NCBI GenBank assembly: GCA_017464525.1
Contig: JAFTZM010000026.1
Coordinates: 39,080 to 103,079 of the forward strand
Direction of reading: 5' to 3'
Source of the DNA: Clostridia bacterium
GTDB taxonomy: Bacteria > Bacillota > Clostridia > Oscillospirales > QAKW01
DNA length: 64,000 bases
The number at the start of each line of letters is the position of its first letter. Position 1 is the stretch's first letter. Both the position numbers and the translations under genes were made by a program. Shown here piece after piece: positions 7,535-16,673 of this stretch. The notes below the pieces were generated by a model. That model was given only the letters and a program-made list of their open reading frames with translations, made no database searches and was not told the origin of the DNA.

Positions 7535-8147
7535 TGTTGCGCTGCCTAAGGGGCGGCTGGGTGAAAAGGTTTATAAATTGTTCCGGGAGGCGGGCTTTGA
7601 ATGCCCCTCCATTGAGGAAAATAACCGTAAGCTGATCTTTGAGAACCCGGAAAAAGGGGTGCGCTACTTCTGGGTCAAGCCATCGGATGTGGCTATCTAT
7701 GTGGAACGGGGTGCCGCCGATATCGGTGTGGCTGGCAAGGATATCCTGCTGGAATACCGCCCCGATGTCTATGAATTGCTGGATCTGAATATGGGCAAAT
7801 GCCGGATGGCGGTGGCCGCCAAAAAAGGCTTCCGGGATCCTATCGGCTCCACCCTGCGGGTGGCAACCAAATTTCCCAATATCGCCAGTACCTATTATAA
7901 TGAAAAATGCCGGGATATCGATATCATCAAATTAAACGGCTCCATCGAGATCGCCCCCATTTTAGGGCTCTCCGATGTGATCGTGGATATTGTAGAGACC
8001 GGCACCACCCTGAAGGAAAACGATCTGGTGCCCTATGAGACCATCGTGCCCATCAGCGCCCGGCTCATCGCCAATAAGGCAGGCTATAAGTTTAAGAATG
8101 AAGAAATCTGTGCCATCGTGCAAGGACTTGAGGAACAAATAAAATGA
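7521..8147 (+). CDS. hisG: ATP phosphoribosyltransferase, short form HisG
   Basis: HisG catalyses the first step of histidine synthesis, ATP plus PRPP to phosphoribosyl-ATP. The ~208 residues match the short form, which lacks the C-terminal regulatory domain and needs HisZ. N-terminal ALPKGRLGEKVY and DIVETGTTLKEN near residue 155 (PRPP-binding loop) are typical. The start is either TTG 7521, 11 bp after the GGGGG at 7505-7509, or ATG 7527; both overlap the end of hisZ. Confidence 0.95.
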   Translation: MKMVNVALPKGRLGEKVYKLFREAGFECPSIEENNRKLIFENPEKGVRYFWVKPSDVAIYVERGAADIGVAGKDILLEYRPDVYELLDLNMGKCRMAVAAKKGFRDPIGSTLRVATKFPNIASTYYNEKCRDIDIIKLNGSIEIAPILGLSDVIVDIVETGTTLKENDLVPYETIVPISARLIANKAGYKFKNEEICAIVQGLEEQIK

Positions 8148-9424
8148 TCAGAATTATGAATTACGGCCAGCTTCCCTATAGCGAGATCTTCGCCCGGGAG
8201 GAGCAAAAGACCAATGTTGCCGATATCGTGATGGATATCATCTATACCGTCCGCAAGGAAGGAGATGCGGCCCTCCTTGCCTATAATAAGAAATTCGACG
8301 GCTGCGACCTCACTTCTCTGGAGGTCACCGAGGCCGAGATCGAAGAAGCCTTTGCTGCGGTGGAGCCCCGCTTTCTGGAGATCCTTCGTAATGCGGAAAA
8401 GAATATCCGGGCCTTCCACGAAAAGCAGGTGAGGACCAGCTTTATTATCAATGAGACCGCCGGCGTGGTCACCGGCCAGAAGATCACCCCCATCGAGAAG
8501 GTGGGCCTCTATGTGCCCGGCGGCACCGCCGCCTATCCCTCCACCGTGCTGATGGATAGTGTCCCCGCCAAGATTGCCGGCTGCAGCGAGATCGTCATGG
8601 TCACCCCGCCGGGGAAGGATGGCAAGGTCAATCCTGTGATCCTGGCTGCCGCTAAGATCGCCGGCGTTCAGCGGATCTTTAAGGTGGGCGGCGCTCAGGC
8701 CGTGGCAGCTTTGGCCTATGGGACCGAAAGTATCCCCAAGGTGGATAAGATCGTGGGCCCTGGCAATGCCTTTGTGGCCGAGGCGAAAAAGCAGGTGTTC
8801 GGCCAGGTCTCCATCGATATGATCGCCGGCCCCAGTGAGATTTTAGTGGTGGCCGATGGAAAAAGCAACCCCGCCCATGTGGCGGCAGACCTGCTCTCTC
8901 AGGCAGAGCACGATAAGCTGGCAAGCGCTGTGCTGGTCACCGATAGCCAGCAGCTGGCCGAAGCGGTGCAGGCCGAGCTGGAGAGGCAGATCCCTCTCCT
9001 TTCCCGGGCAGAGATCGCCAGAACCTCCATCGATAATAACGGTAAGATCATCGTAGCCGAGGATCTCCGGGTGGTCATCGATATCGCCAACGAGATCGCG
9101 CCCGAGCACCTGGAGCTGATGGTAGATAACCCCTTCGATTATCTGGACGGCATCAAGCACGCCGGCTCCATCTTTATGGGCCGTAACTGCCCCGAGGCGC
9201 TGGGCGATTACTACGCCGGCCCCAACCACACCCTGCCCACCAGCGGTACTGCCCGTTTCAGCAGCCCCCTCTCGGTGGACGATTTTGTGAAAAAGAGCCA
9301 GTATACCTATTACACCAAGGAAGCCTTGGAGCGGGTGGGCCGGGATGTTGCCTTCTTTGCGGAAAAAGAAGGCCTGCAGGCCCACGCCAAGAGCGTAACC
9401 GTGAGATTGGATGAGGAAAAATGA
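8144..9424 (+). CDS. hisD: Histidinol dehydrogenase
   Basis: HisD is the zinc enzyme that oxidises histidinol to histidine in two NAD-dependent steps. The 426 residues include the signature GPNHTLPTSGTARF near 360 and QAEHDKLASA near 255, which contribute zinc ligands and catalytic histidines. VPGGTAAYPSTVLM near 122 is typical of the family. Length is normal. ATGA overlap with hisG indicates translational coupling. Confidence 0.96.
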   Translation: MIRIMNYGQLPYSEIFAREEQKTNVADIVMDIIYTVRKEGDAALLAYNKKFDGCDLTSLEVTEAEIEEAFAAVEPRFLEILRNAEKNIRAFHEKQVRTSFIINETAGVVTGQKITPIEKVGLYVPGGTAAYPSTVLMDSVPAKIAGCSEIVMVTPPGKDGKVNPVILAAAKIAGVQRIFKVGGAQAVAALAYGTESIPKVDKIVGPGNAFVAEAKKQVFGQVSIDMIAGPSEILVVADGKSNPAHVAADLLSQAEHDKLASAVLVTDSQQLAEAVQAELERQIPLLSRAEIARTSIDNNGKIIVAEDLRVVIDIANEIAPEHLELMVDNPFDYLDGIKHAGSIFMGRNCPEALGDYYAGPNHTLPTSGTARFSSPLSVDDFVKKSQYTYYTKEALERVGRDVAFFAEKEGLQAHAKSVTVRLDEEK

Positions 9425-10482
9425 GCCGTTTCTTAAAAGAGCAATACCAAAAATTAGAGGCCTATACCCCCGGCGAGCAGCCCCGGGATATGGCCTATAT
9501 CAAGCTGAATACCAATGAATCCCCCTTTCCGCCGGCACCCTCTGTGGTGGCGGCCATGACCGCCCGGCAGGTGGAAGATCTGCGGCTGTATTCCGATCCC
9601 ACCGCCAAGGGCCTCCGGGAAAAATTAGCGGGGCTTTATCAGGTTGCCCCGGAGAATATTTTTCTTTCCAACGGCTCCGATGATATCCTGAATTTTGCCT
9701 TCATGGCATGGGGGCAGAAGGGGGCCCTTTTTCCGGATATCACCTATGGGTTTTATCCGGTTTTTGCAGAGCTGCATGGGGTGGAATATCTGGAACTCCC
9801 CTTAAAATCCGATTTCTCTATTAACAAAGAGGATTATTTATATAGAAATAAACTCATTGTAATCACCAATCCCAACGCCCCCACGGGAATGTCCATGGAT
9901 CTCTCTGCCATCGAGGAGATCATCCGTACCAACCCGGAAAGCCCGGTGGTCATCGATGAGGCTTATGTGGATTTCGGCGGCATCAGCTGTTACCCTCTCA
10001 TCGAAAAATATGAAAACCTACTGGTGGTGCGCACCTTCTCCAAATCCCGTTGCCTGGCCGGCGGCCGGCTGGGCTACGCCATCGGCGCTAAAGAACTGAT
10101 TGCCGATCTGGAGAAGATCAAATATTCCACCAATCCCTATAACATCAACCGCCTGACCATGCTGCTGGGGGAAGCCACCGTGGATGCGGAGGATTATTAC
10201 CAGGAAAAATGCCGGGAGATCATCCGGGTGCGGCAGCAGACTGCTGCGCGTCTGCGGGAACTGGGCTTTACCGTGCTGCCCTCCGATGCCAATTTTATCT
10301 TCGCAAAAAGCGGCCGAATTTGCGGCGAAAAGCTTTATTTTGAACTGAAAAAACGGGGAATTTTAGTGCGTCATTTTACCAAAGAGCGCATCCGGGAATT
10401 CAACCGTATTACCATCGGCACCGAGGCGCAGATGGAAAAATTCTGCAATACTGTCGCCGAGATTTTGGAGGAACAAGCATGA
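9421..10482 (+). CDS. hisC: Histidinol-phosphate aminotransferase
   Basis: A fold-type I PLP aminotransferase that converts imidazole-acetol phosphate to histidinol phosphate. LNTNESPFPP near residue 20, NPNAPTG near 156, DEAYVDF near 178, and TFSKSRCLAGGRLGY near 206 with the PLP-binding lysine are visible. Length (353) is normal. It overlaps hisD by ATGA and hisB by 4 bp. Confidence 0.95.
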   Translation: MSRFLKEQYQKLEAYTPGEQPRDMAYIKLNTNESPFPPAPSVVAAMTARQVEDLRLYSDPTAKGLREKLAGLYQVAPENIFLSNGSDDILNFAFMAWGQKGALFPDITYGFYPVFAELHGVEYLELPLKSDFSINKEDYLYRNKLIVITNPNAPTGMSMDLSAIEEIIRTNPESPVVIDEAYVDFGGISCYPLIEKYENLLVVRTFSKSRCLAGGRLGYAIGAKELIADLEKIKYSTNPYNINRLTMLLGEATVDAEDYYQEKCREIIRVRQQTAARLRELGFTVLPSDANFIFAKSGRICGEKLYFELKKRGILVRHFTKERIREFNRITIGTEAQMEKFCNTVAEILEEQA

Positions 10483-11060
10483 GAACAGCAGAAATCAAGC
10501 GAAAAACAGCGGAAACTGATATTCAGTTGTCCCTGAATTTAGATGGCAGCGGAAGGAGCACCGTCCGGACGGGCTGCGGCTTTCTGGATCATATGCTCAC
10601 TCTTTTTGCCGCCCACGGAAAATTTGATCTCACCGTCACCTGCAAGGGAGATGTGGAGGTGGACGATCACCACACGGTGGAGGATATCGGTATCTGCCTT
10701 GGCAAAGCCTTTGAGGAGGCGCTGGGGGAGAAGCGGGGCATCACCCGCTACGGTAGCTTTTTGCTCCCCATGGATGAAGCCCTCATCCAGACCGCTGTGG
10801 ATCTTTCCGGCAGAACCTATCTGGGCTATGGGCTGGAGCTTCCCACCCAGAAGATCGGTAGCTTCGATACGGAGCTGGTGGAGGAATTCTGGCTTGCCTT
10901 TACCCGCCAATGCCCCATGAGCCTCCATATCCGCCAGCTGGCGGGCAAAAATTCCCACCATATTGCAGAGGGGTGCTTTAAATCCGTTGCTCGCTCCCTG
11001 AAAGAAGCGGTCTCTCTGGACGGCACTGATGCCGTTCCTTCTACCAAAGGAGTGTTATAA
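10479..11060 (+). CDS. hisB: Imidazoleglycerol-phosphate dehydratase
   Basis: HisB dehydrates imidazole-glycerol phosphate. The 193-residue monofunctional form carries both metal-binding signatures, FLDHMLTLFAAHG near 32 and VDDHHTVEDIGICLG near 60, and a third HHIAEGCFKS near 162. There is no fused phosphatase as in E. coli; histidinol-phosphatase is supplied by the PHP gene later in the operon. Confidence 0.95.
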   Translation: MRTAEIKRKTAETDIQLSLNLDGSGRSTVRTGCGFLDHMLTLFAAHGKFDLTVTCKGDVEVDDHHTVEDIGICLGKAFEEALGEKRGITRYGSFLLPMDEALIQTAVDLSGRTYLGYGLELPTQKIGSFDTELVEEFWLAFTRQCPMSLHIRQLAGKNSHHIAEGCFKSVARSLKEAVSLDGTDAVPSTKGVL

Positions 11061-11671
11061 TGATCGGAATCATCGATTACGGCGTGGGAAATCTGTTCTC
11101 CCTGAAATCTTCTTTCCAAGCCATCGGGGCGGAGGTCTTTGTCTCCGGCGACCCCCAAGAGCTGGAAAAGGCCGACCGGCTGATCCTGCCGGGGGTAGGG
11201 GCCTTTGGCGATGCAGCCACCAAGCTGCGGGAGACCGGCTTGGATACATTTGTAAAAAAGCAAGCCGCAGCCGGCAAGCCCTTGATGGGCATCTGCCTTG
11301 GGATGCAGCTGCTTTTTGAGCGGGGCTTTGAGTACGGCGAGCATGAGGGGCTGGGGCTGTTAAAAGGGAAGGTCGTTCCCATGGAGGGGGTCCTTCCCAA
11401 AGAATTGAAGATCCCCCATATCGGCTGGAATGCCCTGCAGCTTCAGCAGCCGGATTGCCCCATCTTTCAGTACATCAAGCCGGGCGATCATGTTTATTTC
11501 GTCCACTCCTTTTACGCCTCCGGCTGCGGGGAGTCCCTGGCTGCCACCGCCGAATACGGGGCGGTGCTTACCGCTGCGGTGGCCAAGGGTAACATTTTCG
11601 GCTGTCAGTTCCATCCGGAAAAAAGCGGCAGCGTGGGGCTGAATATTTTGAAGGGATTTTGCGAAGTATGA
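11060..11671 (+). CDS. hisH: Imidazole glycerol phosphate synthase glutaminase HisH
   Basis: HisH is the class I glutamine amidotransferase subunit that feeds ammonia to HisF. The nucleophile elbow GICLGMQLLFERG is near residue 77, and QFHPEKSG near 180 supplies His and Glu of the triad. The ATG shares a base with the hisB stop (TAATG). Length 203 is normal. Confidence 0.95.
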   Translation: MIGIIDYGVGNLFSLKSSFQAIGAEVFVSGDPQELEKADRLILPGVGAFGDAATKLRETGLDTFVKKQAAAGKPLMGICLGMQLLFERGFEYGEHEGLGLLKGKVVPMEGVLPKELKIPHIGWNALQLQQPDCPIFQYIKPGDHVYFVHSFYASGCGESLAATAEYGAVLTAAVAKGNIFGCQFHPEKSGSVGLNILKGFCEV

Positions 11672-12381
11672 ACATCTTTCCTGCCATCGATTTAGTGGGC
11701 GGCAAGGCGGTGCGCCTTTTTAAAGGCGATTACGCCCAAATGACCGTCTACAATGAGAACCCCCTGGAGGTGGCCAAAGCCTTCGAGGCCGCCGGGGCAA
11801 GCTATATCCATCTGGTGGATCTGGAGGGCGCTAAAAGCGGCGTGCCCGCCAATCTTTCCACCATTGAAAAAATCGTGAAAAATACCGACCTCTTTGTGGA
11901 GGTGGGCGGCGGCATCCGCAATATGGAGATCGCTGAGAGCTACCTTTCCATCGGGGTGGATCGGGTGATCTTGGGCACCGCCGCCGTTACGGATGAGGCT
12001 TTTTTAAAGGAAGCTCTGGCCATATACGGCCAAAGGATCGCTGTTGGTGTGGATCTGAAGGATGGTTTTGTTGCCATCAAGGGCTGGACAGAAAAATCCG
12101 GCCAGACCGCCCATGATTTCTTTGCAAAAATGGAGGCGTTGGGCGTTTCCACCGTCATCTGCACCGATATCTCCCGGGACGGTGCCATGCAAGGCACCAA
12201 CCGGGGGCTTTATAAGGAATTAAGCGCCAAATACCGCATCGATCTTATCGCCAGCGGCGGGGTCTCTTCCATGGAAGATATCAAAGCCCTCCGCATCATG
12301 GATCTTTACGGGGCCATCATCGGCAAGGCCTATTATATCGGTGCCATTGACCTGAAGGAAGCGATCGAGGTGGCAAAATGA
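11668..12381 (+). CDS. hisA: Phosphoribosyl-ProFAR isomerase HisA
   Basis: A (beta/alpha)8 isomerase that opens the ribose ring of ProFAR. NIFPAIDLVGGKAVRL with the first catalytic Asp opens the protein; CTDISRDGAMQGTNR near 165 carries the second, and IASGGVSS and GAIIGKAYY are phosphate-binding loops. ATG 11668 overlaps the hisH stop (ATGA) and gives the expected N-terminus; an upstream TTG would add three unlikely residues. Confidence 0.95.
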   Translation: MNIFPAIDLVGGKAVRLFKGDYAQMTVYNENPLEVAKAFEAAGASYIHLVDLEGAKSGVPANLSTIEKIVKNTDLFVEVGGGIRNMEIAESYLSIGVDRVILGTAAVTDEAFLKEALAIYGQRIAVGVDLKDGFVAIKGWTEKSGQTAHDFFAKMEALGVSTVICTDISRDGAMQGTNRGLYKELSAKYRIDLIASGGVSSMEDIKALRIMDLYGAIIGKAYYIGAIDLKEAIEVAK

Positions 12382-13136
12382 TCACAAAACGGATCATCCC
12401 CTGCCTGGATGTAAAAAACGGCAGAGTGGTGAAGGGCGTGAATTTTCAGGGCCTTTCCGATGTTTCTTCCCCGGTGGAGCTGGGGAAATACTATAGCGAC
12501 TGCGGCGCCGATGAGCTGGTGTTCTATGATATCACCGCCTCCGCCGAGGGGCGCACCATCTTTACCGATATTTTAAAAGAGGTGGCCTCCACCATCTTTA
12601 TCCCCCTCACCGTGGGGGGCGGTATCAATACCCTGGAGGATTTTGACCGGGTACTGAAATGCGGGGCGGATAAGGTCAGTGTCAATTCCGGCGCTATCCG
12701 CAACCCCGATCTTATCCCCGCCGCCGCTAAAAAATACGGCGATCAATGCGTGGTCATCTCCGCGGATGTGAAGCGGGTGGATGGGGTCTACCGGGTCTTT
12801 GCCAAGGGCGGCCGGGAAAATACCGGCATGGAGGCCATCAGCTGGATCAAACGCTGCGTGGAAAACGGCGCCGGCGAGGTGGTGCTCAATTCCATCGATA
12901 CCGATGGCGTAAAGGGCGGCTTTGATCTTGAAATGTTAGAGGCGGTCAGCAATGCGGTGAACGTTCCCGTCATCGCCAGCGGCGGTGCGGGCTGTGCCGA
13001 GGATTTTGTCACCCTCTTCAAGACCCTCCCCAAGGTAGATGCGGGGCTTGCCGCCTCCATCTTCCATTTCGGGGAAGTGAAAATTGCCGATCTTAAGCAG
13101 CTGCTGAGAGAAAACGATATCAACGTGAGGTTATAA
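12378..13136 (+). CDS. hisF: Imidazole glycerol phosphate synthase cyclase HisF
   Basis: HisF uses HisH-derived ammonia to make imidazole-glycerol phosphate and [21 protein letters not shown] at the start holds the catalytic Asp; [13 protein letters not shown] near 170 carries the second Asp, and [12 protein letters not shown] is the phosphate loop. 252 residues, normal length, ATGA overlap with hisA. Confidence 0.96.
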   Translation: MITKRIIPCLDVKNGRVVKGVNFQGLSDVSSPVELGKYYSDCGADELVFYDITASAEGRTIFTDILKEVASTIFIPLTVGGGINTLEDFDRVLKCGADKVSVNSGAIRNPDLIPAAAKKYGDQCVVISADVKRVDGVYRVFAKGGRENTGMEAISWIKRCVENGAGEVVLNSIDTDGVKGGFDLEMLEAVSNAVNVPVIASGGAGCAEDFVTLFKTLPKVDAGLAASIFHFGEVKIADLKQLLRENDINVRL

Positions 13137-13137
13137 T

Positions 13138-13779
13138 ATGAACATTTCTGATTTAAAATTTGATGCAAACGGCCTGATCCCCGCCATTGTGGTGGATGCC
13201 GAGACCGATAAAGTGCTTACCCTCGCCTATATGAACGAGAAAAGCCTGAAAATTTCTCTGGAGAAGGGTCTCACCTGCTTCTGGAGCCGCTCCCGCCAAG
13301 AGCTCTGGCTTAAAGGGGAGACCAGCGGCAATTATCAGCATATCCAGTCCATTACCGCCGATTGCGATAACGATGCCTTGGTGGTGAAGGTGAAAAAGGA
13401 TGGCCCCGCCTGCCATACCGGCACCGATTCCTGCTTCACCCATGAGCTTTATAATAACGGAGAAGAGCCCTTCTCCATGGAGGGCCTCTATGCTCTGCTG
13501 CAGGGCAGAAAGGAAACGCTGCCCGAGGGCTCCTATACCACCTATCTTTTCCAGAAGGGTCTGGATAAGATTCTCAAAAAGGTGGGAGAGGAATCCACCG
13601 AGGTCATCATCGCCGGTAAGGCAGAGGATAAAAAAGAGACGATCTATGAGATTGCCGATCTGGCCTATCATGTTATGGTGCTGATGGTGGAAATGGGCAT
13701 CTCGGTGGAGGATATCCGCAAGGAGCTGGCTGGCCGCCATGTCATCGACCATAAGGTCAAGCAGGAGAAGATGGTATGA
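13138..13779 (+). CDS. hisIE: Bifunctional PR-AMP cyclohydrolase / PR-ATP pyrophosphatase HisIE
   Basis: A fused enzyme for steps 2 and 3. The N-terminal ~110 residues are HisI ([19 protein letters not shown] near 45, [10 protein letters not shown] near 80, zinc cysteines in [10 protein letters not shown] near 96). The C-terminal ~90 residues are HisE, with [11 protein letters not shown] near 156. It starts 1 bp after hisF. The fusion is common in Firmicutes. Confidence 0.95.
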   Translation: MNISDLKFDANGLIPAIVVDAETDKVLTLAYMNEKSLKISLEKGLTCFWSRSRQELWLKGETSGNYQHIQSITADCDNDALVVKVKKDGPACHTGTDSCFTHELYNNGEEPFSMEGLYALLQGRKETLPEGSYTTYLFQKGLDKILKKVGEESTEVIIAGKAEDKKETIYEIADLAYHVMVLMVEMGISVEDIRKELAGRHVIDHKVKQEKMV

Positions 13780-14591
13780 TCCGGGGGGATTTCCATGTCC
13801 ATACTCGCTATAGCGATGCCATCGATACCCCCGAGGAGATGATCCGGAAGGCCATCTCTCTGGGCTTTTCCACCTTGGGGCTCACCGACCATGCTTATCT
13901 GGATTACGAGAATGACTGGGGCATGACCCGGGCGGGTGCTGATGCCTATTTCGAAGAAATTCAAGCCCTCAAGGAAAAATATCGGGATCAGATCGAGATC
14001 CTCTGCGGCATCGAGCAGGATTACTATTCCCCCGACCCCACCGACCGCTATGATTATGTCATCGGCTCGGTGCACAGTATGGAAAAGGATGGCCGCATCT
14101 GGGAGGTGGACCACAGCCTGGAGGGCTATAAGGTCACTGTTGAGCAGGGCTTTGGCGGCGACCCTTACGCCATGATCGAGGCGTACTATGAAAATCTGGC
14201 CAAGGTGGCGGAGAAGATCCCCACCCTTACCATCATCGGACATATCGACTTGGTGACCAAGTATCAGGAGGTCTACCCTATCTTTGATGAGGATCACCCC
14301 CGCTACCTTGCCGCCGCCGAAAAGGCGGTGCGTAAATTGGCAGAAAGCGGCGCCCTTTTTGAAGTCAATTGCGGCGCCATGAGCCGGGGCTACCGCACTA
14401 CACCTTACCCCAACCCCCGCTGGCTGAAGCTGATTCGGGAGCTGGGCGGCGAGGTCATTATTACCGGCGATTGCCACGATATGAAGTTTTTGAGCGCCGG
14501 CTTTGAGCAGGCGCTGGAGCTGGTCCGCTCCTGCGGCTTCACCCGTATTGCCACCCTCACCGGCAAGGGAAGGGAGTATATCGAATTATGA
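13776..14591 (+). CDS. hisK: Histidinol-phosphatase, PHP family
   Basis: The 271-residue PHP-domain phosphatase supplies the penultimate step, histidinol phosphate to histidinol. Metal-binding motifs HVHTRYSDA (residues 7-15), LTDHAY near 37, CGIEQDYY near 78, GSVHSM near 94 and GHIDLV near 157 match the PHP fold. ATGA overlap with hisIE and location inside the his operon argue for HisK rather than a DNA-polymerase-type PHP protein. Confidence 0.92.
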   Translation: MIRGDFHVHTRYSDAIDTPEEMIRKAISLGFSTLGLTDHAYLDYENDWGMTRAGADAYFEEIQALKEKYRDQIEILCGIEQDYYSPDPTDRYDYVIGSVHSMEKDGRIWEVDHSLEGYKVTVEQGFGGDPYAMIEAYYENLAKVAEKIPTLTIIGHIDLVTKYQEVYPIFDEDHPRYLAAAEKAVRKLAESGALFEVNCGAMSRGYRTTPYPNPRWLKLIRELGGEVIITGDCHDMKFLSAGFEQALELVRSCGFTRIATLTGKGREYIEL

Positions 14592-15313
14592 AGGTTCTGA
14601 GCATCGGCAACAGCTTTTCTCAGGATGCCCACCGCTGGCTGAAGGATATTTGTGTAAACGGCGGGGTGGATGCAGATTTTTATAATCTTTATATCGGCGG
14701 CTGCTCGCTGGAGCGCCATTGGGCAGAATTCTGCTCCGGCGAGGAAAGCTACGACTACGAGATCAATGCGGAAAAGACCCGCAAGATCAGCCTGAAGGAA
14801 GCCCTTTCTGCCGAAAAATGGGATATTGTAACGCTCCAGCAGGCCAGCTATGCCAGCGGCCGACCGGAGACCTATCAGCCCTACCTGAAGGATCTGGTGG
14901 CAGAGGTAAAAAAGGTCTGCCCCGGGGCTAAGCTGTATATGCACCAAACATGGGCATACGATGCCGCCTTTCAGGGCAAAACCTTTGAGCCCTATCATTT
15001 CGATCAGCAGGAGATGTTTGCCCGCCTCGCCGCTGCCTATCAAAAGGCTGCCGAAGAACTCGGTGTGCCGCTGATTTCCGTTGGCGCAGCGATCCAGAAG
15101 TTGCGGAGCATCCCGCCCTTCGATACCGTCAGCCTTAATCGGGACGGTTTTCATCTTTCCCACCTGTACGGCCGCTATCTCGCCGGGCTGGTGTGGTATC
15201 AGACCCTTTTCGGCGGCGATCCCGCCCAAATCACCTTCATCCCCGAATACGACGGCGAAATAGCAGACCCTGCCCTGCTGAAAACTATTCAAAAAAACAT
15301 CAAAGCAGAGTGA
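14588..15313 (+). CDS. DUF4886 / SGNH-hydrolase-like protein at the end of the his operon
   Basis: The 241-residue product begins LSIGNSFSQDAHRWL; GNS with a following Ser matches block I of SGNH-type esterases as seen in DUF4886 proteins. DGFHLSHLYGRYLAG near 190 could hold the catalytic Asp and His (D-x-x-H). No signal peptide is present, so the protein is cytoplasmic. ATGA overlap with hisK shows co-translation with the histidine genes. No role in histidine synthesis is known for this family. Confidence 0.75.
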   Translation: MKVLSIGNSFSQDAHRWLKDICVNGGVDADFYNLYIGGCSLERHWAEFCSGEESYDYEINAEKTRKISLKEALSAEKWDIVTLQQASYASGRPETYQPYLKDLVAEVKKVCPGAKLYMHQTWAYDAAFQGKTFEPYHFDQQEMFARLAAAYQKAAEELGVPLISVGAAIQKLRSIPPFDTVSLNRDGFHLSHLYGRYLAGLVWYQTLFGGDPAQITFIPEYDGEIADPALLKTIQKNIKAE

Positions 15314-15411
15314 ATGATCACTCCGCTTAAATAGTCGAAAAATCTATTTTTTATTTCGACGCCCTGACCAGACTGCGGAAAATGAGCGCAGCGAAAAGCA
15401 GAAAAATTCAA

Positions 15412-15582
15412 TTAAATTAACATAGGGAAAGAGCAACACTCTTTCCCTATATCGTTTTTTAAAAATTGGCTACTACTTTTATACAGTTGCCGGCTCTCGC
15501 TCCGGAGGGCTGCGGCGTTTAAATCTTCATCTTCTGCCAGCGGAGCGACCAGCGCTGGCATGATCTCGGTAAATTTCATCAT
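15412..15582 (-). pseudogene. Remnant of a DapA/NanA-family lyase gene
   Basis: The frame starts at an ATG overlapping the sialidase stop (ATGA). Its first 27 residues, MMKFTEIMPALVAPLAEDED then LNAAALR, have the exact style of the N-terminus of dihydrodipicolinate-synthase/N-acetylneuraminate-lyase proteins (I-P-A-L-V-T-P-F, D-E-D-G, N-x-x-x-L). The match then breaks off near 15500, runs into unrelated sequence, and ends at a terminator. Position behind a sialidase makes N-acetylneuraminate lyase the best guess for the ancestor. The rest of the ~300-residue enzyme is missing. Confidence 0.6.
15422..15460 (+). terminator. Terminator of the histidine operon
   Basis: ATAGGGAAAGAG, loop CAACA, CTCTTTCCCTAT, then ATCG and six T. 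A perfect 12 bp stem. The stem could also act on the minus strand after the decayed lyase gene. The DNA between 15314 and 15421 shows only a weak inverted repeat (GTCGAAA...TTTCGAC at 15333-15361). Confidence 0.85.
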
Positions 15583-16655
15583 TGCTCCAGCCGCCATTTT
15601 TGCTGCAGGATCACTGCAGGCCCCTCCTCGGGATGGGCATAGAAAACTGTAAGCAGGCTGCCATCCTTCAGAATCACCGTGGCGGGGTATCCCAAATCTG
15701 AACTGACGTTGTTTTCGTAAAGGGAAAGATTGGTCTCCCAGTGCTGGCCGCCGTCGGTGCTGACCATCACCCGGATGCCGTAGGGCAGGTGGTCCCGGTG
15801 ACCGTAGGTACAGATCAGGGTACCGTCCATTAATTGCAAAAGATGGGGCGGTGCGCCATCCAGCGGTTCCAGTACAGGGACGGGGGTTGTCCAGGTGAAG
15901 CCGCCGTCCGTGGAGCGGGATTGGTAGATGGTAAAGAGACCCTTGGAGCCGCCCTTGCCTTTGTTCTGCACCCGAATCTGGCAGAGCAGGGAGCCGTCCT
16001 TCAGTTGGATGGCGTGGGGCTCGCAGGAAAGAAAATCCTCGATGTTTTCGATGGCACCGCGGAAGGTAAATTCCCCGTTTTCGGGATCGAGGGCATAAGC
16101 CACCACCCGATCGAGAGTCCGTTCAAATACCCGCCCCACCCAAAGGATGGTGCCGTCGGCCAGTTCAACGGGGCCGTGGGGAGAGGTGACCGGCGCACGG
16201 TAAAGGGGACCGAAGGTCACGCCGCAATCGTGACTGATGCGGAAGGTTACCCCTAATACCGCATCCTGCTCCTCCTTGGTAACGGTGTCCAGATAGGCGG
16301 CGCGGTAGGCCGCTTCCTCGGGATGACGATCCAGATAGGTGCGCTGAAAATCGGTGGAATTATTAAAGGAGGTAAAGATCAATCCGCTCTCGCCAAAGGG
16401 GCAAAGGCCCACATCCCGATCGTCCAAAACCGTATCGATGATGGGGGCGGGGGCGGTATAGGTCTCGCCTTCATTTTCGCTGAAGGACAAAACTGATTTT
16501 CCAAAGGGACAAACATGGCTCAGCCGATAGCCCGAGGCACCCACTGCGATCCGACCGTTTTGCAGCCGTTCCGCTGAAGGCCACGCAAAATAATTGTGCT
16601 TGCTTAAGGGGTTGCTCATAATTACGGTAGGCTCTCCGATTTTTTTGATTTTCAT
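15579..16655 (-). CDS. Sialidase-family (BNR/Asp-box) protein
   Basis: The 358-residue protein has sialidase-type Asp-boxes, SRSTDGGFTW near 250 and VSTDGGQHW near 308, plus degenerate ones near 55 and 165. An early SAERLQNGRIAVGASG (near 27) resembles the arginine-containing first blade. No signal peptide is present, so it likely acts on imported oligosaccharides. AAAGGAG 8 bp before the ATG supports the start. It follows the MATE gene by 18 bp on the same strand and overlaps the lyase remnant. Specificity is not provable; GH33-like or another six-bladed hydrolase are options. Confidence 0.75.
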   Translation of the reverse strand: MKIKKIGEPTVIMSNPLSKHNYFAWPSAERLQNGRIAVGASGYRLSHVCPFGKSVLSFSENEGETYTAPAPIIDTVLDDRDVGLCPFGESGLIFTSFNNSTDFQRTYLDRHPEEAAYRAAYLDTVTKEEQDAVLGVTFRISHDCGVTFGPLYRAPVTSPHGPVELADGTILWVGRVFERTLDRVVAYALDPENGEFTFRGAIENIEDFLSCEPHAIQLKDGSLLCQIRVQNKGKGGSKGLFTIYQSRSTDGGFTWTTPVPVLEPLDGAPPHLLQLMDGTLICTYGHRDHLPYGIRVMVSTDGGQHWETNLSLYENNVSSDLGYPATVILKDGSLLTVFYAHPEEGPAVILQQKWRLEQ

Positions 16656-16673
16656 AGCGAATTCTCCTTTATT

